From Cupriavidus pinatubonensis (GTDB lineage: Bacteria > Pseudomonadota > Gammaproteobacteria > Burkholderiales > Burkholderiaceae): a DNA stretch of 64,000 bases. Where the stretch lies: contig NZ_CP080768.1 in assembly GCF_019602855.1 (NCBI RefSeq), positions 173,666-237,665 of the forward strand, written 5' to 3'. Of this stretch, positions 50,901 to 59,743 are shown piece by piece (the first letter of the stretch is position 1; each line of letters opens with the position of its first letter). Under the pieces are notes generated by a model that worked only from the letters and a program-made list of their open reading frames with translations, was not told the DNA's origin and made no database searches. A program made the translations under genes and the position numbers.

Positions 50901-51959
50901 TTACTTCACGCTGATCTTGCCGCCGTCCGCCAAGTAGACGGTGGTACCGGCAAGGCGGGACACCTTCACGCCTTCAAGCTCCGAGCCTACGGTCAGGACA
51001 ACAAGGCCCTTGCCATTCGTCACCCATGCTTTCTCGGCCTTCCCCGTGGCGGGATACGTGGCCACCGTGTGGTAGCCACTCCAGCTTGCCGCGTGTTCCG
51101 CGTCTGCCTTTGCTGTTGCTGAGGTCCCAGGCTTGCCGCGCACGACATCAGCATCGTAGGCAAGCTTGCCTTGCTGTTTCGCTTTTGACATATGCGCCGC
51201 ATTTTGTTTGCGCGGACCTTGTTCGCTCTGGCGGTCGGATTGGGGCGCCGCGGTCTGGCCTTTCGACTCCAACGCTGCAACCCGATCTGCGAGCGCGGCG
51301 AGTTGCCCCTTGAGCTCGACGTTCGCTGCCTCCAACGAAGAATCCTTCGCTTTCAGGGCGCTCAGCGACGCCGGATCCGCCGCCAAAGCTTCAGCTGGCA
51401 CGGGTTGTGCTGCTACCGGATTTGCTGGAGCGGGTGCGATTGTGCCTGCGGGAGCCGGGCTCAGGTCCGACTTCGCTGTGAGCGTATCGGTTGCCGGCTG
51501 AACGTCCGGCTGCGGCGTCGCTTGCTCGACAGCGATCGGCGCCGCCGGCGCGGCCTGGCGTTGCGACTGCTTGGCGGGTTGAACCTTCAACATCGGCTCC
51601 GCCACGTATTCGTCAGCAGTCTGCTTAGAGCGGTTCATCTTGACGGCCAGCCCCGTACCGACAACGCCAACCAACGCGATCGCCACACTGGCGATCATCA
51701 AGTTTGCATTGCGCTTCTTCTTCGCCTTGTCGGCGTCTGCGCCATCTGGGCTCACCGCGGCCGGGCCCGGCGCTGCAGCCACACCGGCCGCCTGCGGGGT
51801 ATCCGCGCTGGCATCGCCTTCCCACGACGAGTGGGTGCTCCAGTCATCGGTCGGCGCAGCCGCCGCAGCAGCTGCAGCCTGTGGCGCCGCCGCAGTTTCG
51901 TGTGGCAGCGGATCGTCCCAATCGGTTACGTTGTGCTGCATTGTCGCTTCAGCAGACAT
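50901..51959 (-). CDS. traP: TraP/DotF (IcmG)-like protein
   Basis: This is a 352-residue bitopic protein. It has an acidic, Ala-rich cytoplasmic N-terminus (~90 residues), a membrane helix (about residues 90-107, NLMIASVAIALVGVVGTGL), a Pro/Ala-rich periplasmic linker and a helical segment (LKGQLAALADRVAALES, coiled coil). A small beta-like C-terminal domain ends TTVYLADGGKISVK. This is the architecture of DotF/IcmG and IncI TraP, a core inner-membrane protein of the channel. Confidence 0.78.
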   Translation of the reverse strand: MSAEATMQHNVTDWDDPLPHETAAAPQAAAAAAAAPTDDWSTHSSWEGDASADTPQAAGVAAAPGPAAVSPDGADADKAKKKRNANLMIASVAIALVGVVGTGLAVKMNRSKQTADEYVAEPMLKVQPAKQSQRQAAPAAPIAVEQATPQPDVQPATDTLTAKSDLSPAPAGTIAPAPANPVAAQPVPAEALAADPASLSALKAKDSSLEAANVELKGQLAALADRVAALESKGQTAAPQSDRQSEQGPRKQNAAHMSKAKQQGKLAYDADVVRGKPGTSATAKADAEHAASWSGYHTVATYPATGKAEKAWVTNGKGLVVLTVGSELEGVKVSRLAGTTVYLADGGKISVK

Positions 51960-51977
51960 TCATCTCTCCTCAATTGC

Positions 51978-53207
51978 TTAGTCGTTTGCCATCACGGGCT
52001 GCCGGAAGAGCACCCCGATCGGAGTCCGGGTGTCCAGCGTTCCGCGGTTCGGGCGGTTCGCATATCGCTGGGTCTCCCGCTCCGCGAGTTGCACGCTCTT
52101 CTCGATACCCTTGCCGATACCTTGGTCCATCGCCTGACTGGCCGATGGCGAAGGCGCCTGGACGACAGCATTGCCGTTGACGGTCGTTCCGCCCACCACT
52201 ACCGTTCCCGGAATGTAGGTAGTGGCCGTGGTACCGCGCGCCGTGAAGTAGGTAGACGCCCCGGCAAGGCCAGCCACCAGCACAGGCATCACGAAGCGCG
52301 AGAACGGACGGTGATCAATGTCGGCATTCAACGCGTCCGAGGCGGTTTGCTCGTTCAATAGCACCGCGTCAACCTTGTACGACTTGCCCTTCCAGTTCAT
52401 GGCGGTCATGTGCGCGCTGACATCCTCGCCCTGCGCGGAAAGCACCGCCTCACCCGTCAAGAACGCGCCATCGAGTTTACCACCAACAATATACGCCGAA
52501 ATATATTTAGTCTTGTCGGTATCCACCGGCGAAGCCAGTTGGCCCGGGAAGATCTCAAGACCGCCCACGATCTGAGGACCCTTGGCTGCGGTAGACGCAG
52601 GCACGCTGGCATCGGTAACGGCTGTCGCAGTTGTTGTCCTCTCGACCGAGGTGATGGATACCGCCACGCCCTTTGCCGGCGCCATGGAACTGACGATCGT
52701 GGCGAGTTGGCGCTCCAGGCCCTTCTGGACATGCTCAAGCTCTGCCTGGCGGGTGTCCGCTGCTACCCCTGGGCTGGCTTGTCCCGTAATTTGGACCGCG
52801 CGCGCGCCGTACTGCTGGTACGACGATGCGCCTGGGCCTTGGCCCTGCTGGCCCGGGTCCGGATTCTTGCCGCCGACTGGTTGTTTGGGTCCTAGGTCCG
52901 CTGTGTCGCCCAGGTACATTCTGCCCTCGCGGCGAGCGGCCTGTGCCTCGTCGTGCTGAACGTATGCGATCCGCTGCTTCATCCCCGGACTCAATTCTTC
53001 CGCATCTCTATTGCGGTTCGAGCTGGCCGGTGCCGCCATTTGGCGGAGATCGGCCGTGGACTCCGGCTTCTGCTTGGACTTGTTGGCAACCATGGCGACG
53101 GCGGTCACCAGGACAAGGCCACCGGCGATGGCGCCGCCAATGATCAGCAGGTTCCGTTTGGCGCCCGCATCCAACGGGCGCTTGGTCTTCTCGTTGGTTT
53201 CGCTCAT
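51978..53207 (-). CDS. traO: TraO/DotG (IcmE)-like channel core protein
   Basis: This is a 409-residue protein with a cytoplasmic N-terminus and one membrane helix (residues 21-43, LLIIGGAIAGGLVLVTAVAMVA). The C-terminal VirB10/TrbI-like beta domain includes AAKGPQIVGGLEIFPGQLASPVDTDK (in two parts) and the antenna-like hydrophobic VMPVLVAGLAGASTYFTA. It would span the inner and outer membranes and gate the channel. It is coupled to traN by a 4-bp overlap at 53204-53207. Confidence 0.85.
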   Translation of the reverse strand: MSETNEKTKRPLDAGAKRNLLIIGGAIAGGLVLVTAVAMVANKSKQKPESTADLRQMAAPASSNRNRDAEELSPGMKQRIAYVQHDEAQAARREGRMYLGDTADLGPKQPVGGKNPDPGQQGQGPGASSYQQYGARAVQITGQASPGVAADTRQAELEHVQKGLERQLATIVSSMAPAKGVAVSITSVERTTTATAVTDASVPASTAAKGPQIVGGLEIFPGQLASPVDTDKTKYISAYIVGGKLDGAFLTGEAVLSAQGEDVSAHMTAMNWKGKSYKVDAVLLNEQTASDALNADIDHRPFSRFVMPVLVAGLAGASTYFTARGTTATTYIPGTVVVGGTTVNGNAVVQAPSPSASQAMDQGIGKGIEKSVQLAERETQRYANRPNRGTLDTRTPIGVLFRQPVMAND

Positions 53208-54292
53208 TGCTCTTTCGCACTCACTTTCATGACCCCGCCCCTCTCGCTGCCGCCACCACCTGGGGTTAGCCCCTTGATGTGAACTGGACGGATCTGACCA
53301 TCGACTGAGACGCGAAGCACGGGAACTGCTGGCAGCTCATAGACGGTTGTGCCGTCGGAAGATGGGAGAACCTGGTACGGCCCCGGTGAGGCAACCATAG
53401 CCTGCGTTCGAAGGATCAGCCGGCCGCTGGGATCCTGCCATGCCATGGCTAGCGGCAAATCCTGGACATCCAGGCGACGTGCGCCATCCGGTGTCTGGCC
53501 GTAGAGGTAGTTTTCCAAGCCGTGCTCGGCAATGCCCACCCGACCAAGACCTCCCGCCAGGCGCGCCGGCGCTTCCGGCGAGCGGCCGGGCACGATCAGG
53601 TCAGCGCGATAGTCAATCTCGCTCTGGCTCGGAACCACAGTAAAGGTAACCGGCGTGGCTAGTCCCTTCAACAGCACGGTCACAGAGCCGGACGCGTGGT
53701 CCGAGTTGCTCTCGACCGTCACCACATGCGGGCCGAGCTGAGTTACCGTCATCGCCTGCTCATAGAAATTGCGTGCCTTCTCCATCGGCCAGGGGTTTCC
53801 TGCGGAGTCGAGAAAGCTGACCGTCGCGCCCTGGCCTCGGAATACGCGCACAACCGGAGGCGTCGCGCCCGGCGACAAGTCGACGACAAAGCGAGATGCC
53901 ACCGGCTTGGCTGTGTTCTTGGCCGGCGTGGACGCTGCCCCAGAACGCTTATAGAGCTCCTCGATGAGAGCCCGAGTCGTGGCGGCGTCCATCGGCGCTG
54001 TCTGATCCAATGCTTCCTTCTTCAGGTCAAGCTTCGGGGACGGGAGCGCCTGGGTGCTCACAACGTTGGATGTAGGGGCGCCTGTGCCGTTTGCATCCTT
54101 CGGCTGCGCATCCTTGGGCGGGCTCGCCGGGTTGGCCACCGCCGGGGATACGGCCGCACTTTGCGCGCCGGCATTACCCACCGCGACGAGTGCCAGAGCC
54201 GCAGCGGCTACGGCGCAAACCCATGGGCACCTCATGCGATGGGATGGGCGCGTGCGGTCAATCTTGTTTCGCGAGCCTTGCATAGTGGTCAT
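53204..54292 (-). CDS. traN: TraN/DotH (IcmK)-like outer-membrane complex protein
   Basis: This is a 362-residue protein. A signal sequence follows several possible starts (ATG 54292, 54283 or 54235). The mature part has a Pro/Ala linker and then the DotH-type domain: SGATPPVVRVFRGQGATVSFLD (residues near 145), WPMEKARNFYEQA, VTFTVVPSQSEIDYRADLIVPGRSP, and the late beta repeats. Homologues form the outer-membrane core with DotD and DotC. The neighbouring gene order supports the call. Confidence 0.82.
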   Translation of the reverse strand: MTTMQGSRNKIDRTRPSHRMRCPWVCAVAAAALALVAVGNAGAQSAAVSPAVANPASPPKDAQPKDANGTGAPTSNVVSTQALPSPKLDLKKEALDQTAPMDAATTRALIEELYKRSGAASTPAKNTAKPVASRFVVDLSPGATPPVVRVFRGQGATVSFLDSAGNPWPMEKARNFYEQAMTVTQLGPHVVTVESNSDHASGSVTVLLKGLATPVTFTVVPSQSEIDYRADLIVPGRSPEAPARLAGGLGRVGIAEHGLENYLYGQTPDGARRLDVQDLPLAMAWQDPSGRLILRTQAMVASPGPYQVLPSSDGTTVYELPAVPVLRVSVDGQIRPVHIKGLTPGGGGSERGGVMKVSAKEQ

Positions 54293-54308
54293 CTGATGTT
54301 CCGGAGCG

Positions 54309-54959
54309 TCACTCGAAAAGAGCGCCGCCGCAGTCGTGAATTCGAATCCGCATCAGTACCCAAGATGTGACAACGCCGAGGGCGAACTGCGTGGGTGCGG
54401 TCTCCATGGCATCGAGCATCCACGAGCGCGGTCCGGCCTGCACACCGATTGAGATCTTTTCGAGGTACTCCCCATGCTCCTGATCGAGCTGGTCGAAGTA
54501 CGTCGCGCTTTGCGTTGCTGCATGGCGACCAACCTCAAGCAGAGGACCCGTCAGGGCCGGGCCCATCTCAAGCTGGACGTACTCGCGGGTAATGGATGGC
54601 ATGCGCTTGATCATGGGCATACCTTCGCCGGTGTGAAACAGCAGCATCCCATGCACAAGTCCTACCGCAAACTCGGTCGGCGCGGCGATCTGTACGCGCT
54701 CCAGGTCGCGCTGAGTGCGCGCCACCCGAATCTGAAGCCCGCCAACGGATCTCAGCCATTTCACTTGCGCCTCATCAGTCAGCAAACTCTGCAGCCGATC
54801 AATGGCCGGTGTTGCACCAACCTCATTCCGCAGTCTTTCAATGTCGTCGGCGAAGTAGTCGCCGTCCCCCATCCCTTTCTCAAGCACCCGCAACTTTCTT
54901 CTCCGAAGGATTCCCTTTGCTCGCAGCGCCGCACCCAATCGGCCCTGCCACCTACCCAT
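54309..54959 (-). CDS. Unrecognised protein between TraM- and TraN-like genes
   Basis: This is a 216-residue protein without a clear signal peptide. It is helical and basic at the N-terminus (AALRAKGILRRRKLRVLEKG). A Phe/Ala-rich moderately hydrophobic segment (TEFAVGLVHGMLLFHTGEG) recurs in form near the end (TQFALGVVTSWVLMRIRIHD), suggesting an internal duplication. IncI and Legionella operons have no such gene between traM/dotI and traN/dotH that I recognise. It is likely a system-specific component. Confidence 0.6.
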   Translation of the reverse strand: MGRWQGRLGAALRAKGILRRRKLRVLEKGMGDGDYFADDIERLRNEVGATPAIDRLQSLLTDEAQVKWLRSVGGLQIRVARTQRDLERVQIAAPTEFAVGLVHGMLLFHTGEGMPMIKRMPSITREYVQLEMGPALTGPLLEVGRHAATQSATYFDQLDQEHGEYLEKISIGVQAGPRSWMLDAMETAPTQFALGVVTSWVLMRIRIHDCGGALFE

Positions 54960-54971
54960 CTCCAGCCCAAA

Positions 54972-55682
54972 TCAGCGTTTCTGATATGGAGCCAATTGCA
55001 TCGAGTCGATCGCGACTCCTCGGGTGTTTTCTTCCAGTGGAACGCGCACGACGCGGACCGTAGCCAATCGCTGCAGCGGAGCGAAGGAGCCCGACTGGCC
55101 GTTGTAATAGAGGGTGACTGGCGCCTGCACATCCCACGTCACCCGGCCACCAGCCAAATATGGCCCGCGCGCGACCGTCGCAGGCTCCGTCGTAGAGGCC
55201 ATAACGAGCCGGCGCTCACGCAGATCCTTGAAGAACGGATCGATCGCGGTCGCGTAGGCCTTACCTCCAGACTCTGTGTAACAGGGCATGGCGTCGTTGA
55301 AAGTCCGCCGGTAGTTCACGAAATCATGTGAGAAGGAGCGGCGTATGCACTCGTCTACCGTCGAGAGCATGCGCGTCTCGGTAACGAACGCCTCCTGAAG
55401 TGGGACGGTTTTGATCACCGCTCCGGTTTCACTGATCGCCACGACATCAGTACGTCCGTTCACCAGGCGGATCAGCAGCGCACCGTTGATCAGCAGCAAC
55501 GTCAAAAAAGCCGCCACGGCGACCATCAGAATGGTCAGAAGCTTGCCGATGTACATGGCGTCGCTGGTACCGCTTTCACCCGGGCGGCCAATGACGACCG
55601 CGAGGGCTGACTCAGCAGCAGCAAGCGCTGGGGTTCGGCGGGGAGCGGAGTTGGAGGGTTGCATCGTGACTCGATTTCTCAC
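54972..55682 (-). CDS. traM: TraM/DotI (IcmL)-like inner-membrane protein
   Basis: About 236 residues if GTG 55682 is used, which overlaps the preceding stop (GTGA); ATG 55664 is an alternative. A membrane helix lies near residues 44-68 (GKLLTILMVAVAAFLTLLLI). The periplasmic domain has the DotI/IcmL signature: ECIRRSFSHDFVNYRRTFND, then MPCYTESGGKAY, and late VTWDVQAPVTLYYNG. DotI forms inner-membrane complexes of the channel. Confidence 0.85.
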   Translation of the reverse strand: MRNRVTMQPSNSAPRRTPALAAAESALAVVIGRPGESGTSDAMYIGKLLTILMVAVAAFLTLLLINGALLIRLVNGRTDVVAISETGAVIKTVPLQEAFVTETRMLSTVDECIRRSFSHDFVNYRRTFNDAMPCYTESGGKAYATAIDPFFKDLRERRLVMASTTEPATVARGPYLAGGRVTWDVQAPVTLYYNGQSGSFAPLQRLATVRVVRVPLEENTRGVAIDSMQLAPYQKR

Positions 55683-55975
55683 TTCAGTCTATCGGCGTGC
55701 TTTTCAGCCCAGGCGCGAATCGCCTCTCGGTCGTGCCCGGTATAGACTGGCTGGGCTCCGGGGTTGTCGCAGCCCAGCATGTCCAACGGAATTACCCAGC
55801 CGCTTCCAGATAGACCGACCAGGCGCGTGCACTGGGTCGACATAGCAACAAGCAGGACGAGCTGCACCACCAGCAGGACGGCGATGAGGACCAGCGTTAC
55901 GCGAATCGTGCGCGTAAGAATCGGCGCGAGCCATTGCTGGGCCTGCGCCCTCGAAAGATTGCCCTCGGCGTTCAT
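55679..55975 (-). CDS. Small membrane protein in the transfer operon
   Basis: This is a 98-residue protein with one strong membrane helix (about residues 26-46, VTLVLIAVLLVVQLVLLVAM) and a short C-terminal domain containing two cysteines. It overlaps both neighbours by 4 bp (ATGA at 55972-55975 and GTGA at 55679-55682). In IncI plasmids traK and traL lie at this position, but similarity is not evident. IcmT is another possible relative. Confidence 0.55.
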   Translation of the reverse strand: MNAEGNLSRAQAQQWLAPILTRTIRVTLVLIAVLLVVQLVLLVAMSTQCTRLVGLSGSGWVIPLDMLGCDNPGAQPVYTGHDREAIRAWAEKHADRLK

Positions 55976-56514
55976 TGCGCCCCCGCCAATGCGACGAGGC
56001 CGCTGGGCACAGGCCTGGCCTTTACAGCGTCGGTCAGACCCAAAACTGGCGGCGGCGTGAGCTTCCGAACGTTGATGTCGGCGCGCGCGGCTTCATACGC
56101 GGCCTCGAAGCGCTTTGCATACCGCTCATAATCAAACCCGTTGGTCGGATCCGGAATCTCTTTGCAGACCGTGGACCATCCGCCGAGGTGAGCAATGGTC
56201 ATAGCCACTTGTGGGTTGTCCAGTACGGGACTGCGGTATGGGCCGTCCCGCTTCACAGCGTGAACAATTTGCTCGAGGGCAAGCCGCGGAGATACCGAGT
56301 CGGCGCTACCGGCGGCACGCCAGATGCTGTTCGGCCTGGGAGCAAACTCCGACGAGCGCACGTGCGCGCGGAGCGCCTCGACAATGAAGTCATTGTCGAA
56401 CCGGCCGAAGACTTCCAGTTCCCAGATCAGGGTCTCACTGTCGGTCGGATGGTGCTTGTACATACCATTGACTGCAGCCCAGAACTGCCGAGCATCTACT
56501 TTCATCTCGCTCAT
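55972..56514 (-). CDS. Helicase-loader-like protein (DUF6475-type pattern)
   Basis: This is a 180-residue protein. The N-terminal ~70 residues (FWAAVNGMYKHHPTDSETLIWELEVFGRFDNDFIVEAL in parts, then EFAPRPNSIWRAAG) resemble phage replication proteins that load DnaB. The C-terminus is Pro-rich. Its position after a DnaT-like gene and opposite a DnaB gene supports a role in replication of the element. Both ends overlap neighbours by 4 bp. The family call is tentative. Confidence 0.5.
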   Translation of the reverse strand: MSEMKVDARQFWAAVNGMYKHHPTDSETLIWELEVFGRFDNDFIVEALRAHVRSSEFAPRPNSIWRAAGSADSVSPRLALEQIVHAVKRDGPYRSPVLDNPQVAMTIAHLGGWSTVCKEIPDPTNGFDYERYAKRFEAAYEAARADINVRKLTPPPVLGLTDAVKARPVPSGLVALAGAQ

Positions 56515-57371
56515 ACGGTAGTTGGCCCAAAGCGCGACATGACCTCACGGACACGACGCAGACTCTCGATGCTTGTGTGCTCTGCGGCCTCACCGGAGCG
56601 GCGAAGTGCAATTTGTGCTGCCGGCCTCTGCGCGGGATTGTCTGTGCCGAGCTTGGGCACCAACTGGGAGTATGAGATGCCATTGCGCACCCAGGTTCGG
56701 AACTGCGCCGCCCAGTCGGCTGCTTTGAGTCCTCGCCCGCGGGCGAAGTCCTCGAACCGGGACCAGATGTCGTCAAACTGGTCGGGAGCGAATCCCGTAT
56801 TGGTAAGGTAAGCACTCAGTTCGACCGACAGCCCAGCGCCTTCAGGAAGAGACCGCTTGGCGGTTGCGCGGCGAAAGCCGGACGGAGACGGTGAACCGAA
56901 AGAGAATCCGGTACCGTTGGTCGCTGCCGTGGTCACCTGTGCGGGTTGGGTGACAGATGGGCTTAGATCATCGGCGATCAGTGAGTCGCCGAACAGGTCA
57001 GGCGCTTGCATCGCCACGGTGAGCGAGTCTTCGAGTTGCCGGATCGCGTGATGGTACGCACCGGCAATCCGTTCGGCCACGGCAGCCATCGGGGCAAAGG
57101 TCATGCGATCGCCCTTCACGGTCCAGCCGGCCGTAAGAATCGCCTGGTACCGGAGCACCTCCTCGGCTGTGAGATGTGAGTGCCTTGCCAGTGCAACAGG
57201 ATCCAACGCGAGGGAACCTGCCGGACGCGAAAACCAAGCGGCGGTCAGGAGGTTGATCGAGGCGCGAACGACCCGCGGATCATCATGGGCGAACGCCGGG
57301 AGGCCCGCGAGCCAATGGGGCTCAATGGGAACTCGTCCCATCATTGCAGTCCTACCTGTGCGACCACTCAT
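56511..57371 (-). CDS. DnaT-like primosomal/replication protein, first gene of the transfer operon
   Basis: This is a 286-residue protein. The N-terminal ~100 residues form a winged-helix-like region (RASINLLTAAWFSRPAGSLAL and SHLTAEEVLRYQAILTAGW) like that of phage YdaU-type replication proteins. The C-terminal part (about residues 205-240) has PDQFDDIWSRFEDFARGRGLKAADWAAQFRTWVRNG (split), which is the DnaT C-terminal pattern, binding ssDNA and helping load the helicase. It starts 88 bases after a -10 box. Coupling to the following gene is by a 4-bp overlap. Confidence 0.6.
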   Translation of the reverse strand: MSGRTGRTAMMGRVPIEPHWLAGLPAFAHDDPRVVRASINLLTAAWFSRPAGSLALDPVALARHSHLTAEEVLRYQAILTAGWTVKGDRMTFAPMAAVAERIAGAYHHAIRQLEDSLTVAMQAPDLFGDSLIADDLSPSVTQPAQVTTAATNGTGFSFGSPSPSGFRRATAKRSLPEGAGLSVELSAYLTNTGFAPDQFDDIWSRFEDFARGRGLKAADWAAQFRTWVRNGISYSQLVPKLGTDNPAQRPAAQIALRRSGEAAEHTSIESLRRVREVMSRFGPTTV

Positions 57372-57433
57372 TACATGTCCTCCCCCAAGAAGACCGGTTC
57401 GTCAAACGCTTCCTTCCGTGTCGAAAGCAGAGT

Positions 57434-57487
57434 TTGCGTGGTTTCCTGTAACGTGGATATATTACTAACCACACAAACGCGCTGCAA
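57434..57487. promoter_or_regulatory. Overlapping divergent promoters between transfer operon and DnaB side
   Basis: On the minus strand, TTGCAG (57482-57487) and TAATAT (57459-57464) are spaced by 17 bp and point into the transfer operon. On the plus strand, TTGCGT (57434-57439) and ATATAT (57457-57462) are also 17 bp apart and point toward the 57534 gene. The two -10 boxes overlap, so firing in both directions at once is unlikely. Confidence 0.5.
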
Positions 57488-57533
57488 TATATCACCGGCA
57501 TAAAAGAAGTGCAACCTACGACACAGGACGCAG

Positions 57534-58205
57534 ATGACAACCTCTTTTCGCTTCCCCTCAAAGCCCTCTGATACAAAATTGCCCGCGTCAGGCACCGCGC
57601 CCGACAGCGCGTCTGTGGCGAGGTCCAAGAAATTGCCAGGCGATGGAACCAGCAATGACGTGACCGCGCGTCAGCAATTCGCCTCGTCTGGGATGCTCAA
57701 CGTGATTGGCGTACCAACAGAAATTTCGGACTTACCGCCGGCTATCCGCTTCGGCACGCTTACCGTCATCATTCCTCACGGGCTTTTCGGCCAAGTCAGA
57801 GGGCGTGATGGGTCCGCGTTCGCTGTGATGGCTGTATTTAGCGGTGACGCGTGGCAAGCTCAGAGCTGCGTAGCCATCACGGTGGCGCCGCCTTACCGGC
57901 CACCTGTGGCGCCGCGCCAAGAGTCGATGGCGACCGAGCCTGCCCGGCCCCTGGTGGAACAGGTGGAGACTGCGAGCCATCAGCAGCCCCAAAGGCTGGA
58001 GGCTATGCCTGAACTTCGCAATTCCCCCGTGCAACCCGCGCCCCGTTTTGGCGGCACGAGGCTCCATCCGGAGCGTGCGGCCGGCGCGCCGGCGTCCTCG
58101 CCCGTCTCATTCGGTCGTCCGGCGACCACCCACGCTGGCGTGCGCAAAAACCTGCCGGGGGAGATCGGAGTACTACTCGACGAGACTGACGATATTCCCT
58201 ATTGA
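57534..58205 (+). CDS. Unrecognised Pro-rich protein upstream of dnaB
   Basis: This is a 223-residue soluble protein. The middle (residues 55-110) has a possible small beta domain (LTVIIPHGLFGQVRG, then FSGDAWQAQSCVAITV). The C-terminal half is Pro/Ala/Glu-rich and disordered-looking. It is the first plus-strand gene of the divergent pair, 80 bp before the helicase start. A role linked to replication is possible by context, but no family is recognised. Confidence 0.55.
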   Translation: MTTSFRFPSKPSDTKLPASGTAPDSASVARSKKLPGDGTSNDVTARQQFASSGMLNVIGVPTEISDLPPAIRFGTLTVIIPHGLFGQVRGRDGSAFAVMAVFSGDAWQAQSCVAITVAPPYRPPVAPRQESMATEPARPLVEQVETASHQQPQRLEAMPELRNSPVQPAPRFGGTRLHPERAAGAPASSPVSFGRPATTHAGVRKNLPGEIGVLLDETDDIPY

Positions 58206-58288
58206 CAGAGGAAGTATCGGCAGCTGCGCCGCAGACTTAACACTTATTTATTGCGGAAATAAGAATTCATCATTTCACTCAGGCTTCC

Positions 58289-59743
58289 GTGAACGCAAAC
58301 CCCGACGTTTTCGACCCACCCCCTCTTATGGAGGAGGAGACCGATCTTCCCGACTTGATCGCGCGTGGTCCGGGCCGCTCCCTCGCCCCGCTCTCCGACG
58401 CCCTGACCGCGGTCGAAAGCGAGCGGGTCGTCCTGTCCCGTGTTCTACGTACGACAGAGGACCTGGCCATCCCCCGGCGACTTTTGGAATTGGTTGAGGC
58501 GGATGACTTCTCGTATCCCGCTCACCGGGCGATCGCGCATATTGCGGCGGTCCTACTGGAAGCGGATCGCTGCCCGTCACCGACGGCGATTTTGGCTAGT
58601 GCAAAAGCCAGCGGACACGAAGTTGGCGGGGTGGAATACCTGGCACAACTGATTGCCGACCCGGTTTGGGCTGCCTCCGACGACGCGGCGGCTTTGGCAG
58701 ACGCCGCTATTGTCCGGGATCAAAGCATCCGTCGGCGGATCCGCGCCAGCCTTCTCGGCCAGGTCGCGTCGCTTGGCAGCCGCGATGTCGACGAGATCCT
58801 CAATAGCGTGGTCGACGACGCAACCAGCCTGGCGGATGGTCAGTCCGCGGGCGATGGCCCACGCCATATCAGTGGCGTGGTCGAGCAGCTCACCGACGCG
58901 CTGTTGTCCGATGAGCCGCCCGCAACGGCTGTGTCCACAGGATATCCACCCCTGGACGAGGCGCTCAACGGCGGATTTCGGGATGGTGAGTTCATCCTGA
59001 TCGGTGGGCGGCCATCCATGGGCAAGACCGCCTTCGCCCTAAACGTAGGGCGAAACATTGCTGTCAATCAGGAGCCGCAACGCGGAGGCGGGCGGGCTGT
59101 CCTGGTCTTCTCTCTGGAAATGCTGGCGGCGGCGTTGGGGATGCGGCTTGTCTCCAGCGAATCGGGTGTTCCACTGCGGATGCTGCGCAGCCTCCGTCTG
59201 CCCGACGAGCAGGTCAATATGATGGCCGACGTAATGCACCGATTCACCTACAACGAGGGGATGCGTCTATGGATCGATGACAGGCCCTCAAGGACCCTGG
59301 AGGACATCCGGGCCACGGCCCGCCAGTTCAAGCGCGAGCACGGCAAGATTGTCGTCGTGCTGGATTATCTCCAGATCGTCGCGCAAAGTGGCCGGGCGCG
59401 CGATGATGAGGGGAGGCACGTGAGCCGGGTTTCCGCCGGCCTCAAGCAGCTCGCCAAGGAGCTCGAATGCCCGGTAATCGCCCTCTCGCAGCTCAATCGA
59501 TCCCTGGAGCAGCGCGCGAGCAAGCGCCCGATCCTTGCGGATCTCCGTGAGTCCGGCACCCTTGAGCAAGACGCCGACATCATCCTCTTCCTCTACCGGG
59601 ATGTGGTCTACAACCCGGAAAGCCGCGACCCCGACGCCGCTGAGGTAATCATTGCAAAACAGCGCGATGGTGCGATCGGACCGTGCGTGCTTCGCTACCA
59701 CGGCGATGTTGTCAGGTTTGCCGCAGAACTCTCTACCTATTAG
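58289..59743 (+). CDS. dnaB: DnaB-family replicative DNA helicase
   Basis: About 484 residues if GTG 58289 is the start; ATG 58328 gives 471. It has an N-terminal DnaB domain (about residues 50-160, including the helical bundle LELVEADDFSYPAHRAI) and a RecA-like C-terminal domain with GGRPSMGKTAFALN (Walker A, about residue 240), VVVLDYLQIV (Walker B) and a late arginine/DnaB signature (SQLNRSLEQRASKRPILADL, LRESG). It unwinds DNA at forks; the element's own copy would allow autonomous or transfer-linked replication. Confidence 0.93.
   Translation: MNANPDVFDPPPLMEEETDLPDLIARGPGRSLAPLSDALTAVESERVVLSRVLRTTEDLAIPRRLLELVEADDFSYPAHRAIAHIAAVLLEADRCPSPTAILASAKASGHEVGGVEYLAQLIADPVWAASDDAAALADAAIVRDQSIRRRIRASLLGQVASLGSRDVDEILNSVVDDATSLADGQSAGDGPRHISGVVEQLTDALLSDEPPATAVSTGYPPLDEALNGGFRDGEFILIGGRPSMGKTAFALNVGRNIAVNQEPQRGGGRAVLVFSLEMLAAALGMRLVSSESGVPLRMLRSLRLPDEQVNMMADVMHRFTYNEGMRLWIDDRPSRTLEDIRATARQFKREHGKIVVVLDYLQIVAQSGRARDDEGRHVSRVSAGLKQLAKELECPVIALSQLNRSLEQRASKRPILADLRESGTLEQDADIILFLYRDVVYNPESRDPDAAEVIIAKQRDGAIGPCVLRYHGDVVRFAAELSTY

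Noticed and set aside
57371..57655. 94-codon minus-strand frame ending at the start of the DnaT-like gene
   Set aside because: It covers the predicted promoter region and antisense coding sequence of the 57534 gene, so it is unlikely to be translated.
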